Shown: in pieces, positions 15,058 to 22,694 of the stretch
Layout: every line of letters starts with the position of its first letter
Numbering within the stretch: the first letter of the stretch is position 1
IMG/VR virus record: IMGVR_UViG_3300025423_000018
Coordinates: 1 to 63,570 of that record
Source: a virus
Strand: one strand, 5' to 3'
DNA length: 63,570 bases
The notes under the pieces: generated by a model
Told to the model about the DNA's origin: nothing
The model's database searches: none
Seen by the model: only the letters and a program-made list of their open reading frames with translations
Position numbers and translations under genes: made by a program

Positions 15058-17596
15058 TTGCAGGTTCTTGTGGTTGGTTCATCTGAGCATCTGCTTGCTG
15101 CTGTTGAATGTCCATCTTCTCACGAGCTTGTTGAGCCTTTGTCGCCATATCTAAGATATGCTTTTCTTGCTCTTGCTTGAGTTTGGCTTGATGTTCTTTC
15201 TCGGCATGCACTAAGCTTTGTCTGTGCTGGTGCTCAGTGTGGTGCATCTGCTGGGTGGCTTGCGCTACGTCCATGATATGCTGCTGGTTAAGCTGCTCGG
15301 GTGTTTGAACTGCGTTTTGCGCTGGTTGCGCTTGTGCTGCCTGTACCCCAGCTTGCTGTTGTTTCAACTGTAGCTCCGCTTGCTTGAGTGCCAACTCGCC
15401 CTGAACTTTATGAGCTTGTGTCTGAGCTTGCGCTGCCTTGATCTGCAACTCTTGCTGCTGCATTTGAACCAAAGGATCTTGAGCTTGTTGCTGAGCTTGC
15501 TGTTGTGCTGCCATCGCTTGGTGCTGCTGTGTGAGCTGCACTGCGGCTTGGGCCACGAGCCTAGACAACTGAACCTCTTGATCCGGTGGCAACTTGGCAT
15601 CTGGTGCTGGCATCTGCACACCCAACTGCTTCTCAATCTGGCTCCTATACTGGAACGCCAAGTGGTCTGCGATGTGCGCTTGGATCGCTGCTTGCATCTG
15701 TTGCGCCATGGGGTTTTGCCCAATCTGCTGAGCAATCATGGGATCCTGCATGAACGTAGAGTGCACCGCAATGTGCGCATCGTGATCTTGGAAGATAAAG
15801 GCTTTTGTAGGCTTTCCTTTGAGGAAGCCCATGTTCTCACTGATTGGATCTTTGGGCATCTCGTCATCTTCAGTCGGCACCAACTTGTCGGCGTTCTTCA
15901 CACCCAACACCTCGATCATCTGACGGTGCAACATCGGTAGATCATAGATCTGTGGAGCGCTTTGCGACAACTGAATCACAGCTTGGTACTGCATGATCCG
16001 CTGAGCCATTGTGCTTGAGTTGGGATCCGATACTGGGATCACCTCCACCAAGTCGTAGTCAGACTGTTTGGCTTTACGATCTGCTTTGTCTGGGTCGTAT
16101 GCGTAGGATTTCGGAGCATGCTCTCTGATGATTTCTTTCAAGAGCTTGAACTCTTGTCTCATCGAATAGTGCACACGGGCCTGCACAGCAGACATGGTCT
16201 TTAGCTGCCTCTCCAATAGAGCTAGCGTAGTACCCACAGGTGCGTTGGCACCCATGTCAGACACGTTCATATCTGCGATTGAACCAAGTCTTCTACCTTC
16301 GTCTGTGATCTCTTTAAGTAGACCTGCCAGAACCTGACTGGGTTCTTTGTATGGTAAGGGCATGATGTTGTCACGCAGTGCGCCTGACGCAATGTCCACA
16401 TCTCTAAACTCTCCGGGGGCGATCGGTGTATCGTCTCCCTTAGTACGCAGCCCACGGGTCTTCAACCCTCCGGGCAAGTTAGAGAGCGTACCTGCATCAA
16501 CGAGCTGTCTGATGATCGATGTACCTGCACGTGCATAGCCACCAATCAAATGGATGTATCCTAAACCATAAGCGCCAAAACCTGGCACATAGTCGTACTG
16601 AACTAAGTGGTCTCTCTTGAGTTTGAGTGGGTCTTTCTCTTTCCAATTGCGGTAGATTGAGAGAACCTTGCGCGTGCCTTTTTCAATCGAGATGATATAA
16701 GGTCTGGCGATGCCATCCTCATCTTCAAACATCGGCAAGTCATAGTCAACTTGAATTTCACAGATCTGATAGCGCTCATCGTCTGTCAATGAGTAGCCTT
16801 GCTCTTCAGCTTTTTTCTTCTCAACATCAGTGTGGATCTGTGTGGGTTCACCTAACTCAATGTCACGATAGAACCCTGAAACCTGCAGCTTTCTAATGTC
16901 GTTCTTGGTCTTCCTCATGATGTGAGTCACACGCTCAGCCATGCGCGCACCACTGGATCCATAAGGAATAATCACATCTTCTGCGGGGATATAGATTGAA
17001 GTCTGTCTACCAATGTTGGGGTCATAGTAAACTTTCTTGAACGCTGATCCTGTCAAACCTAAGTTGAACAACATCCTCTCATGCTCTGGTCTGTACTCAG
17101 GCATGCCCTCGGTCAACTCATAGTTCATATCAGCGCCAACTCGCTCAGCGGCTTCTTCCTTGAGCTTATCTATCGCACCAATGATCTCAGTCTTAACAGG
17201 GCCAGCAGCAGGAAAAGTCTCAATGATCGTTTCACTTTGAAAACGTACAGCAGCTTCTGTGAGGAGTGGGGAGTAAACGCCACAAGCACCGTTCCATGGC
17301 TCGGTTCTTTCCTCATACTTCATCCCCAATACTTCTAAGCCCTTGACGAGCATCTCAACCCAATCTTTTCTTGAGTTGATATCTGCCTCCACAAGCTCCA
17401 TGAGGCCACTGGAAATTTTCCCAAGCTCACCGTCGTCTAAGTACTCGGCTAAGTTGTCATCAAATTCTGTAGGGCCTAAGTCCTCTTCGCCTTCTGGTTC
17501 CGCTTCCTCACCCGCAATTTCAATTTCGATCTCTCCAACGTCTGGGTCAAGACCCTGCATGATCCCTTGAGGCGCGGCGTATAAACTCTTTTCCAT
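15050..17596 (-). CDS. Portal protein (P22-like, with Gln-rich barrel)
   Basis: This 848-aa protein forms the ring at one head vertex through which DNA enters and leaves. It has an acidic N-terminus, then EADINSRKDWVEMLVKGLE, EPWNGACGVYSPLLTEAAVR and a long alpha/beta core containing PGFGAYGLGYIHLIG. The last 200 residues are a Gln/Ala/His-rich coiled coil (QQQAQQQAQDPLVQMQQQ), equivalent to the extended barrel of P22-type portals. It starts 10 bases after the TerL stop. Length and the Gln-rich tail are typical of large portals in short-tailed phages. Confidence 0.88.
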   Translation of the reverse strand: MEKSLYAAPQGIMQGLDPDVGEIEIEIAGEEAEPEGEEDLGPTEFDDNLAEYLDDGELGKISSGLMELVEADINSRKDWVEMLVKGLEVLGMKYEERTEPWNGACGVYSPLLTEAAVRFQSETIIETFPAAGPVKTEIIGAIDKLKEEAAERVGADMNYELTEGMPEYRPEHERMLFNLGLTGSAFKKVYYDPNIGRQTSIYIPAEDVIIPYGSSGARMAERVTHIMRKTKNDIRKLQVSGFYRDIELGEPTQIHTDVEKKKAEEQGYSLTDDERYQICEIQVDYDLPMFEDEDGIARPYIISIEKGTRKVLSIYRNWKEKDPLKLKRDHLVQYDYVPGFGAYGLGYIHLIGGYARAGTSIIRQLVDAGTLSNLPGGLKTRGLRTKGDDTPIAPGEFRDVDIASGALRDNIMPLPYKEPSQVLAGLLKEITDEGRRLGSIADMNVSDMGANAPVGTTLALLERQLKTMSAVQARVHYSMRQEFKLLKEIIREHAPKSYAYDPDKADRKAKQSDYDLVEVIPVSDPNSSTMAQRIMQYQAVIQLSQSAPQIYDLPMLHRQMIEVLGVKNADKLVPTEDDEMPKDPISENMGFLKGKPTKAFIFQDHDAHIAVHSTFMQDPMIAQQIGQNPMAQQMQAAIQAHIADHLAFQYRSQIEKQLGVQMPAPDAKLPPDQEVQLSRLVAQAAVQLTQQHQAMAAQQQAQQQAQDPLVQMQQQELQIKAAQAQTQAHKVQGELALKQAELQLKQQQAGVQAAQAQPAQNAVQTPEQLNQQHIMDVAQATQQMHHTEHQHRQSLVHAEKEHQAKLKQEQEKHILDMATKAQQAREKMDIQQQQADAQMNQPQEPANG

Positions 17597-17605
17597 GATT
17601 GATCC

Positions 17606-19126
17606 TTAATAATATGATGAACGTCGGCCTGATTTGAAGTAGACTCTTTCTTCCGGCTCGTCACTCGGCAGTCTCAAGAAACCACCTTGCCTAAAACGCA
17701 TGAGTGCAAGTGTTGTCGCGTCCACCAAGTCATCATGTTCTCCTGATGGGAATGCAGCGATCTCATCTACTAACTCTTCGGCCCAACGGGTCTCGGGTAC
17801 CCAAACTTTACCAGACGCAATGATGTCAGCTACCGAGTTTAATCGCGCAATCTTGTCTTGTCCACGACTAGGCGTGTAGTCTTGAACCGGTATTCCCATG
17901 GCTCTTAGCTCATATATTAAGGGTGCTCCAGTCGCTTTTTTCTCAATTAACACCCCATCTGGCTGCCATTCTTGGTATTCTTTGAACACATCGTGCTTCA
18001 AATCTATCCACTCAACACGCCTTCTATATGTGTTTAAAAGGATCAAATTGGGCAAATTATGGTCTTTATTGTTGTAAAAAACGCCCCAAAGTGTGCCCGC
18101 AGAGTAGTCAGCACGCTGAGTTTTCTCATATGCCGTGTCCCAAGTCTGCAAAATATAGTCACATTCAGGCGGTTCTTGCTCTGTCCATATCTTCCACCAG
18201 TCTCTTTTGATGATCGCAGACTCGTTTCCAACAGGATTTTGCTGGTATTGGGCTTGCCATTTTGCATTTGGCAACTCTTCTCTGAGCGCATTTAGCTCAT
18301 TTAATGACCAAAACTCTGGCCATAGGGGGTTTCCCGAGGGCAAAATCGCCGGAAATTCAATGACTTCCCACTCTTCACCACCCCTAGAAGCACTTGCTTT
18401 GATCACTTGCCCAGTCAAATCTCTCATTGACCAACGTGTCATCACGATCACAATTGATCCACCCGGCTGCAAACGCTGCCTTGGGCCAGACGTATACCAT
18501 TCATAAACCTTGTCATAGACTTCTGGGTTCGTCGCCGCCATCGCAGCTTCTTGTTCTGAGTGTGGGTCATCAATAATAAGTATGTCAGCACCCTTACCGG
18601 TCACAGCACCGCCTACACCAATCGCAAAATAATCTCCGCCTTTTGATGTGTTCCAGCGACCAGCCGCCTTGGAGTCTGCTTGTAAGTTCAGATCCGGAAA
18701 GATCTCTTTGTATACTTCGCTATCCACAAGGTTACGGACTTTACGCCCAAAGCCTACCGCCAATTCCGCAGTGTGTGAAGTCTGGATGACTTTTTTGTGT
18801 GGATATTTTCCAAGAAACCATGCAGGTAATAAATAACTAGCAAACTCGGACTTAGTATGACGAGGAGGCATATTAATAATAAGACGCTTACACTCGCCGC
18901 GAGCCACACGCTCAAACGCTTCAGCCATCCTAGCATGGTGTCTCCCTGATATAAATGTTGGCCACACCTTCTGTGTGAACTTTAAAAACTTGGCTCTAGC
19001 AAGTTCTTGCTCTTTGAGCATCTCCAAATGGATGAGCTGTTTCTCCAATACCCGCATCTCCGACTCTGACAGCCTTGGCAGAATCTTGGTTATGTCTTTA
19101 AGAGAGACGTCTTGGACTTCACTCAT
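17606..19126 (-). CDS. terL: Terminase large subunit
   Basis: This 506-aa packaging motor has an ATPase with Walker A MPPRHTKS (86-93) and Walker B ILIIDD (182-187) preceded by the VTGKGAD loop. A RNase-H-like nuclease follows with QTWDTAYEK (first acidic residue) and the C-terminal PSGEHDDLVDAT. The layout and length fit standard TerL proteins. It overlaps the TerS stop by 8 bases. It cuts concatemeric DNA and pumps it through the portal encoded next. Confidence 0.93.
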   Translation of the reverse strand: MSEVQDVSLKDITKILPRLSESEMRVLEKQLIHLEMLKEQELARAKFLKFTQKVWPTFISGRHHARMAEAFERVARGECKRLIINMPPRHTKSEFASYLLPAWFLGKYPHKKVIQTSHTAELAVGFGRKVRNLVDSEVYKEIFPDLNLQADSKAAGRWNTSKGGDYFAIGVGGAVTGKGADILIIDDPHSEQEAAMAATNPEVYDKVYEWYTSGPRQRLQPGGSIVIVMTRWSMRDLTGQVIKASASRGGEEWEVIEFPAILPSGNPLWPEFWSLNELNALREELPNAKWQAQYQQNPVGNESAIIKRDWWKIWTEQEPPECDYILQTWDTAYEKTQRADYSAGTLWGVFYNNKDHNLPNLILLNTYRRRVEWIDLKHDVFKEYQEWQPDGVLIEKKATGAPLIYELRAMGIPVQDYTPSRGQDKIARLNSVADIIASGKVWVPETRWAEELVDEIAAFPSGEHDDLVDATTLALMRFRQGGFLRLPSDEPEERVYFKSGRRSSYY

Positions 19127-19718
19127 CGATGGAATCGTTCTCTAAATCAGATGTACTTATTGCCGTTTCAGAGACTGCACCTAGGTGCGTATCCAGATCG
19201 TCTAGCGGAGTGATGTCGCTGATATCCTCATTGCTATTAAGTAGCCTTTTGACTCTTTCTTTGATCGAGTTCTCAAGCGACTCCGACGACTTATGATTGA
19301 TGGTGATTTCGCTACGGTTGGTAAACAAACCAACGTCCGAGTGCTTACCCAGCAGTTCAAGGGCTTTGATTTCAATTTTGTAATCTCCGCAATCAGCTAA
19401 CTGAACCAATTTATTGGTGATGAAATTTCTAGCTTGCTGCGCATCCTCGAATGTCTGGTAGTCGTGTTGACTAATGATATTGAGAGCGGCTTTGGCAACA
19501 CCGGGGTTGCTAATGTGTTTGGGAGTGTTGGTGGGCTGAGTGGTTAACTCAACTGCTTTCTTTGCGTCGTCTGCAGTGAAGTCGATTGCCCCGCCTAGTT
19601 GTTCCAAGAGCTTCGCAGTATTGACAGCGACAGCTATAGCATCCGTCTGAGTCGCAGGCTCCTCATCGGACATATCGAAAGGGATTGGGTATTCCCTAGA
19701 AGGTTCAACTTTAAGCAT
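19119..19718 (-). CDS. terS: Terminase small subunit (putative)
   Basis: This protein has 199 residues from the ATG at 19718. A longer in-frame start at 19808 is excluded because it lies upstream of the predicted transcription start of the 19749-19777 promoter. The first part contains EYPIPFD and a helical region; the centre reads KIEIKALELLGKHSDVGLF, then NRSEITINHKSSESLENS, and an acidic tail follows. DNA-binding small terminase subunits are encoded directly before TerL, and this pattern fits one. It is the first gene of the late arm. Confidence 0.7.
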   Translation of the reverse strand: MLKVEPSREYPIPFDMSDEEPATQTDAIAVAVNTAKLLEQLGGAIDFTADDAKKAVELTTQPTNTPKHISNPGVAKAALNIISQHDYQTFEDAQQARNFITNKLVQLADCGDYKIEIKALELLGKHSDVGLFTNRSEITINHKSSESLENSIKERVKRLLNSNEDISDITPLDDLDTHLGAVSETAISTSDLENDSIDE

Positions 19719-19748
19719 CGGGTAAACGCACCGAGTAGTGATGGCTGA

Positions 19749-19777
19749 AATATACCATAGATATATTTTTTTTGCAA
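19749..19777 (-). promoter_or_regulatory. Late-arm promoter (sigma70, extended -10)
   Basis: On the minus strand TTGCAA (19777-19772), 17 bases, then TATATT (19754-19749), with TGG directly before the -10 giving an extended -10. An A/T tract fills the spacer. Transcription would start near 19742, about 24 bases before the TerS ATG at 19718. This is the likely main entry for the late arm. Confidence 0.75.
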
Positions 19778-20002
19778 GGGGGATCCTTTTTTGATACCGG
19801 GGGGTCACCTAATATAAAGGGGGTGGGGTCTTGGTTGTGGCGAAATTTTAAAAATGGGTATCGGGTGTGCAGAACACAGTGTAGAGATATCTAGGATTCC
19901 TTTCCTACATTTCGGGGGGTGGCACTCGGGTGGGTCTTTGCTTTGAACCCATAACATTGTTAGCCCTAGGTCAATACAGTTTAATTTTCGTGTGAACACA
20001 AT
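19778..20002. promoter_or_regulatory. Divergent control region between late and early arms
   Basis: About 225 non-coding bases separate the two divergent promoters. The part at 19798-19835 is G-rich (several runs of four to six G), and 19910-19935 holds another G-rich stretch. A one-mismatch copy of the early palindrome lies at 19951-19963, about 40 bases before the early -35. I see no gene here. It may hold regulator or packaging sites, but none can be named. Confidence 0.5.
19951..19963. promoter_or_regulatory. Early palindrome, near copy (ATAACATTGTTAG)
   Basis: This site matches the 13-base palindrome at 12 of 13 positions (A for the first C). It lies between the divergent promoters, 40 bases upstream of the -35 at 20003, a position suited to a regulator acting on the first early promoter. 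Confidence 0.5.
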
Positions 20003-20031
20003 TTGATTTTGATTCTTTTTTGTGGTACAAT
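20003..20031 (+). promoter_or_regulatory. First early promoter (sigma70, TGTGGTACAAT box)
   Basis: TTGATT (20003-20008), 17 bases, TACAAT (20026-20031), with TGG before the -10 (extended -10). The box TGTGGTACAAT is identical in the promoters at 21304 and 22576. It drives the 20097 gene and the two tiny membrane genes that end at the 20809 terminator. Confidence 0.8.
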
Positions 20032-20096
20032 ATAGTCATGCAAACGAAGAAACGATTGCATACATTGTTCAACATTAACTAACGAAGGGTTTCATT

Positions 20097-20573
20097 ATGA
20101 CAACAACTATCACTACACACGAAGACGCAACGGTGTTAGACCTTATTAATAACGTCGCTGATGCAGTTAAACGCAAGTACGGCGCAACCAAGGCGCTCGC
20201 AGTTAAGTTGTGCGACACTTTACCCGCAGAGTGGTACAACGTCGAGCATTCGGATCAATCCGAAGAAGCTAAGCCCACGCTCGCAGTTGCACAGTTATTC
20301 CGTGACACACTGCGCAACGCCGGACACAAAAACCCGTCGGTCGAGTGGACACGTGTTCGCAACGAAGGCAGAGTATTCGCCGAAGGCGCTCCCGAATCCG
20401 AAGGCGCCGGTGCAAAGAAGCGCACTCTTAAACTGCGTTTAATTGAGGAGTTGACCAAATTGCACAAAGCCGGTCTCGCTGAGAAGTTCGTTAACGAAGA
20501 CGAAGCCGAAGCATTGACTAGCATTGCTAGCGCATTGATAGCGCTCAATGTTGACCTCAATATGATTAAGTAA
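20097..20573 (+). CDS. First early protein, function unknown
   Basis: This 158-aa protein has no recognised family. It has a helical N-terminal half (VLDLINNVADAVKRKYGATK), an acidic-basic middle and a Lys/Arg-rich helix (KKRTLKLRLIEELTKLHK), and ends ALIALNVDLNMIK. It is the first gene after the divergent control region, with AAGGGT upstream and a promoter 65 bases away, so it should be made immediately on infection. A host-takeover or DNA-binding role is possible but not shown. Confidence 0.75.
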   Translation: MTTTITTHEDATVLDLINNVADAVKRKYGATKALAVKLCDTLPAEWYNVEHSDQSEEAKPTLAVAQLFRDTLRNAGHKNPSVEWTRVRNEGRVFAEGAPESEGAGAKKRTLKLRLIEELTKLHKAGLAEKFVNEDEAEALTSIASALIALNVDLNMIK

Positions 20574-20582
20574 ACGTGAGAA

Positions 20583-20601
20583 GCCCTAACAATGTTAGGG
20601 C
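20583..20601. promoter_or_regulatory. Early palindrome, longest arms (GCCCTAACAATGTTAGGGC)
   Basis: Nine-base arms are perfect around a single central A. It lies 9 bases after the stop of the 20097 gene and 24 bases before the next ATG. No U-tract follows, so it is not a terminator. Confidence 0.75.
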
Positions 20602-20625
20602 ACTCTTCAACCCAAGGGGAAAATT

Positions 20626-20724
20626 ATGGATTATCAAGTATGTCTAGGTTTGTTATTTATTGTGACTATCGTTGCATGGATAAGCGCAGAAGTCACATAC
20701 TATCGGAGCACTAAAAATGATTGA
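20626..20724 (+). CDS. Tiny single-span membrane peptide (32 aa)
   Basis: The ATG at 20626 has AAGGGGA upstream. The product begins MDYQVCLGLLFIVTIVAWIS and ends in a short charged tail, so it is almost wholly one membrane helix (residues 5-22). Its last codons overlap the next tiny gene by 8 bases. No homologue is recognised; early membrane peptides of this size may act on host membrane functions. Confidence 0.6.
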   Translation: MDYQVCLGLLFIVTIVAWISAEVTYYRSTKND

Positions 20725-20788
20725 ATTATTTTGCGCAGTGGTTATTGGTATCGTCGCATCAGCAATAATTATATTAACCTCACCCTAA
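20717..20788 (+). CDS. Tiny membrane peptide (23 aa)
   Basis: The ATG at 20717 has GGAG about 8 bases upstream. The product is nearly all hydrophobic (IELFCAVVIGIVASAIIILT, then SP). The TAA stop lies inside the palindrome at 20783-20799, and a strong terminator follows. The overlap with the previous gene suggests coupled translation and a two-peptide unit. Function unknown. Confidence 0.5.
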   Translation: MIELFCAVVIGIVASAIIILTSP

Positions 20789-20799
20789 CATTGTTAGGC
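20783..20799. promoter_or_regulatory. Early palindrome overlapping a stop codon
   Basis: CTAACATTGTTAG at 20785-20797 is an exact copy, covering the TAA stop of the 23-aa gene. It lies 10 bases before the terminator stem at 20809. Confidence 0.7.
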
Positions 20800-20808
20800 T
20801 TCCCTAGG

Positions 20809-20840
20809 TGCTACACTGAACTCAGTGTAGCATTTTTTTT
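20809..20840 (+). terminator. Rho-independent terminator of the first early operon
   Basis: GCTACACTG (20810-20818), an AACT loop, CAGTGTAGC (20823-20831), then eight T after one A. The T/A flanks extend the stem to 10 bp. It closes the unit made of the 20097 gene and the two membrane peptides. Confidence 0.93.
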
Positions 20841-21303
20841 GCGCTTTTGTCAAGCGCATTTATGCCAGTTCCCATAAGAATGTGCATTGTTACGCCTAAT
20901 GTTACGAAAATTGTGTCTTTGTTATACAACACATCGCTGGAAACCCGCATGAATCCTAGATTGTTACATGTTACGTTTTTTTTGATAATTGAATGAAACT
21001 TTGGGAGCACGAACATGAGGAAGCCCTCGGCAAGAGCATTCTGTGCTACATTTGATTTTCCAAGATCATATAAAAATGAGTATAACAATATAACTTACAT
21101 AACATTTAATTTTTTTTAGTTTAGAATCAAGTACTTACAAGCGTTATGTTTTTTTTCTGCCTATTTTTTAAGCATAACATTGCGAAACACTGTACCACAA
21201 ATAGCGCAACGACACTTCCGATGTAATTCTAGAGCTTGCAGTAATACCCAAGTATTCACTTTTTCAATTCAGTCCCACCCAAGACCAACGAGAGACCAAA
21301 GAG
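20841..21303. other. Gene-free A/T-rich region with TGTTAC repeats
   Basis: No convincing gene lies here. WTGTTAC(G/A) occurs four times within 90 bases: 20887-20894, 20899-20906, 20961-20968 and 20968-20975. A long A/T-rich stretch runs from 21060 to 21180, with GTTATG and CATAAC arms around it. The minus strand at 21191-21200 carries TTGTGGTACA, matching the shared promoter box. A replication origin or regulator-binding array is possible, but neither can be shown from sequence. Confidence 0.45.
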
Positions 21304-21332
21304 TTGACATAGGTATAACATTGTGGTACAAT
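21304..21332 (+). promoter_or_regulatory. Second early promoter (consensus -35, extended -10)
   Basis: TTGACA (21304-21309), a 17-base spacer, TACAAT (21327-21332), with TGG before the -10. The spacer contains TATAACATTGTGG, which includes a half-site of the early palindrome. It opens the operon starting at 21411. Confidence 0.88.
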
Positions 21333-21376
21333 ATAGGCTGAAGACAAAAATCTTCTACTCAACAACACTCTCAACC

Positions 21377-21391
21377 CCTAACAATGTTAGG
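21377..21391. promoter_or_regulatory. Early palindrome in the 5' leader of the second operon
   Basis: CCTAACAATGTTAGG lies about 45 bases after the -10 at 21327 and 20 bases before the ATG at 21411, inside the transcribed leader. Confidence 0.7.
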
Positions 21392-21410
21392 CAACAACGA
21401 AAGGTTACTT

Positions 21411-21632
21411 ATGGACTGGAAAGAATGTCTTGCGTGCGGTGACGATATCCGCATCGAGCGTTGGCAACTCGGCTATCGCTTCTGTTTATTCTGTGGTGAA
21501 GATCAAGCACGTGCTGAGCGTGCATCGTGGACTATCATTCAAGAGTATACCAAGGGCAACTACATGTTAGTTACACCTGCCAACGTACACACAACACTCA
21601 AGCAGACTAACCCAAAGGAGAATAGAGCGTGA
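21411..21632 (+). CDS. Small zinc-ribbon early protein
   Basis: This protein has 73 residues from the ATG at 21411, which has AAGG 7 bases upstream; the ATG at 21384 lies inside the palindrome and lacks a ribosome site. It has CLACG (5-9) and CLFCG (24-28), a four-Cys zinc ribbon, then a helix and NYMLVTPANVHTTLKQTNPK. I recognise the pattern as a conserved uncharacterised phage protein. It overlaps the next gene by 4 bases (GTGA). Confidence 0.72.
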   Translation: MDWKECLACGDDIRIERWQLGYRFCLFCGEDQARAERASWTIIQEYTKGNYMLVTPANVHTTLKQTNPKENRA

Positions 21633-21964
21633 GTAAAGATATCCCCAACTATAAAGCACGTGACTACGTGCAACGCAAAGAGCGTTTTGATGGTGCTAAT
21701 GTATACGCAAGATGGCACAGGCGCAGTGATTCACTGCAAAGCAAGCAGACCATATACGTGGTTTACTCGTATGGGAATCACTTCCCCATGTTTGTTTACG
21801 ATGCCGACGCTGACGTATGGGTAGAGAATTCCGATAAGTTCTCGGCAACAACATCAAAACAACGAACACAACTGCATCCATTGTGTGACACATTAAAGCG
21901 TCCGTTAGAAGACGTAAAGTTAGTTGCGGCTTATGGTATCTGTGGACTATTAAATAAGGAGTAA
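21629..21964 (+). CDS. Hypothetical early protein
   Basis: This 111-aa protein starts at GTG with AAAGGAG upstream and overlaps the previous stop. It is mixed alpha/beta, with TIYVVYSYGNHFPMFVYDAD in the middle and a C-terminal helix. No family recognised. It is the second gene of the 21304 operon. Confidence 0.65.
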   Translation: MSKDIPNYKARDYVQRKERFDGANVYARWHRRSDSLQSKQTIYVVYSYGNHFPMFVYDADADVWVENSDKFSATTSKQRTQLHPLCDTLKRPLEDVKLVAAYGICGLLNKE

Positions 21965-21967
21965 AAA

Positions 21968-22129
21968 ATGACTGAAGGCGACTACTTAAAAGCACTCGAA
22001 CTCATCAAAGATGCTGAGCGCAACATCAGGGAAGGAGATTATGACCTTGCTCATATTGCAGTAATCGAAGCCCTAACATTGCTTGACGAGCGTGAGCGAG
22101 TCATGGGTGAAGAAGATGAGCGAGTTTGA
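21968..22129 (+). CDS. Small helical early protein (53 aa)
   Basis: The ATG at 21968 lies 4 bases after the previous stop. The product (MTEGDYLKALELIKDAERNI, then a second helix with ALTLLDERERVMGEED) looks like a helical hairpin. A half palindrome (CCCTAACATTG) lies in its coding sequence at 22071-22081. Function unknown. Confidence 0.55.
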   Translation: MTEGDYLKALELIKDAERNIREGDYDLAHIAVIEALTLLDERERVMGEEDERV

Positions 22130-22313
22130 TGATCGGCCTGAATGGATTGTGTACAGAATAATTGGACATCCGTTCAGTTTATTAGCCACGACCAAGCCAG
22201 TGTGGGACTCGATGATGGAGTATTCACGAAATGAGTACAGGTTCGAAATTGTTGCCGAGAATTTAACGTTCGAAACTGCAACGAAGATGATAAGACTAAC
22301 GAAGGGAGAATAA
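22116..22313 (+). CDS. Hypothetical early protein
   Basis: This protein has 65 residues from the ATG at 22116; the ATG at 22083 lies deeper inside the previous gene. The product begins MSEFDDRPEWIVYRIIGHPF and ends KMIRLTKGE, a small alpha/beta protein of unknown family. It overlaps its upstream neighbour by 14 bases. Confidence 0.55.
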   Translation: MSEFDDRPEWIVYRIIGHPFSLLATTKPVWDSMMEYSRNEYRFEIVAENLTFETATKMIRLTKGE

Positions 22314-22314
22314 C

Positions 22315-22413
22315 ATGAGCTATAACCGACGGAGCGAATTGATATCACGCGTGATCTTTCTGATTGCGGTTATTGTGATATGTGCAGATTTATTTATCTG
22401 GAGGAGAGGATGA
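22315..22413 (+). CDS. Tiny single-span membrane peptide (32 aa)
   Basis: The ATG at 22315 has AAGGGAG upstream. A basic start (MSYNRRSELISR) is followed by one span (VIFLIAVIVICADLFIW) and RRG. The TGA overlaps the ATG of the next gene. The charge pattern (positive on both sides) resembles the other tiny early membrane peptides here. Confidence 0.55.
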   Translation: MSYNRRSELISRVIFLIAVIVICADLFIWRRG

Positions 22414-22571
22414 AGCTAACCAAGTACTACGTGACCGGATACAACCCACGGTTCGGCAACTGGAGTGCACAAGTGTACGAATGTGCAACGATGGAGAATG
22501 CGAAACTTAGATTTTCCCTTGAGTTTCCATACCTCAAAACAATTAAGGCTTACGCCCTACGGACAGACTAA
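22410..22571 (+). CDS. Hypothetical early protein (53 aa)
   Basis: I chose the ATG at 22410 because GGAGGAG stands just upstream and it overlaps the previous stop (ATGA). The product contains KYYVTGYNPRFGNWSAQVYE, a likely beta meander. It is the last gene of the 21304 operon; the next promoter starts 4 bases after its stop. Confidence 0.6.
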   Translation: MKLTKYYVTGYNPRFGNWSAQVYECATMENAKLRFSLEFPYLKTIKAYALRTD

Positions 22572-22575
22572 ATGC

Positions 22576-22604
22576 TTGACTCAGGTATTATTCTGTGGTA
22601 CAAT
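22576..22604 (+). promoter_or_regulatory. Third early promoter, driving the MoxR-VWA genes
   Basis: TTGACT (22576-22581), 17 bases, TACAAT (22599-22604), with TGG before the -10. The box TGTGGTACAAT is shared with two other early promoters. A palindrome follows at 22654-22670. Confidence 0.85.
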
Positions 22605-22653
22605 GTTATTAAAAAAGCTCAATGAGCGAAGTGAATTGTGTTTGTCAGCAACC

Positions 22654-22670
22654 CCCTAACAATGTTAGGG
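22654..22670. promoter_or_regulatory. Early palindrome in the MoxR leader
   Basis: CCCTAACAATGTTAGGG lies in the transcribed leader, 50 bases after the -10 and 24 bases before the MoxR ATG at 22695. Confidence 0.75.
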
Positions 22671-22694
22671 ATATTAACCTAGAAGGAACTAAAA

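Noticed and set aside
20583-20601. Palindrome as a rho-independent terminator
   Set aside because: No U-tract follows, and the same motif occurs inside coding regions and in promoter leaders.
20822-21088. Minus-strand frame of 88 codons in the gene-free region
   Set aside because: It lacks a ribosome site, overlaps a strong terminator of the opposite strand, and runs against local transcription with no minus-strand promoter of quality.
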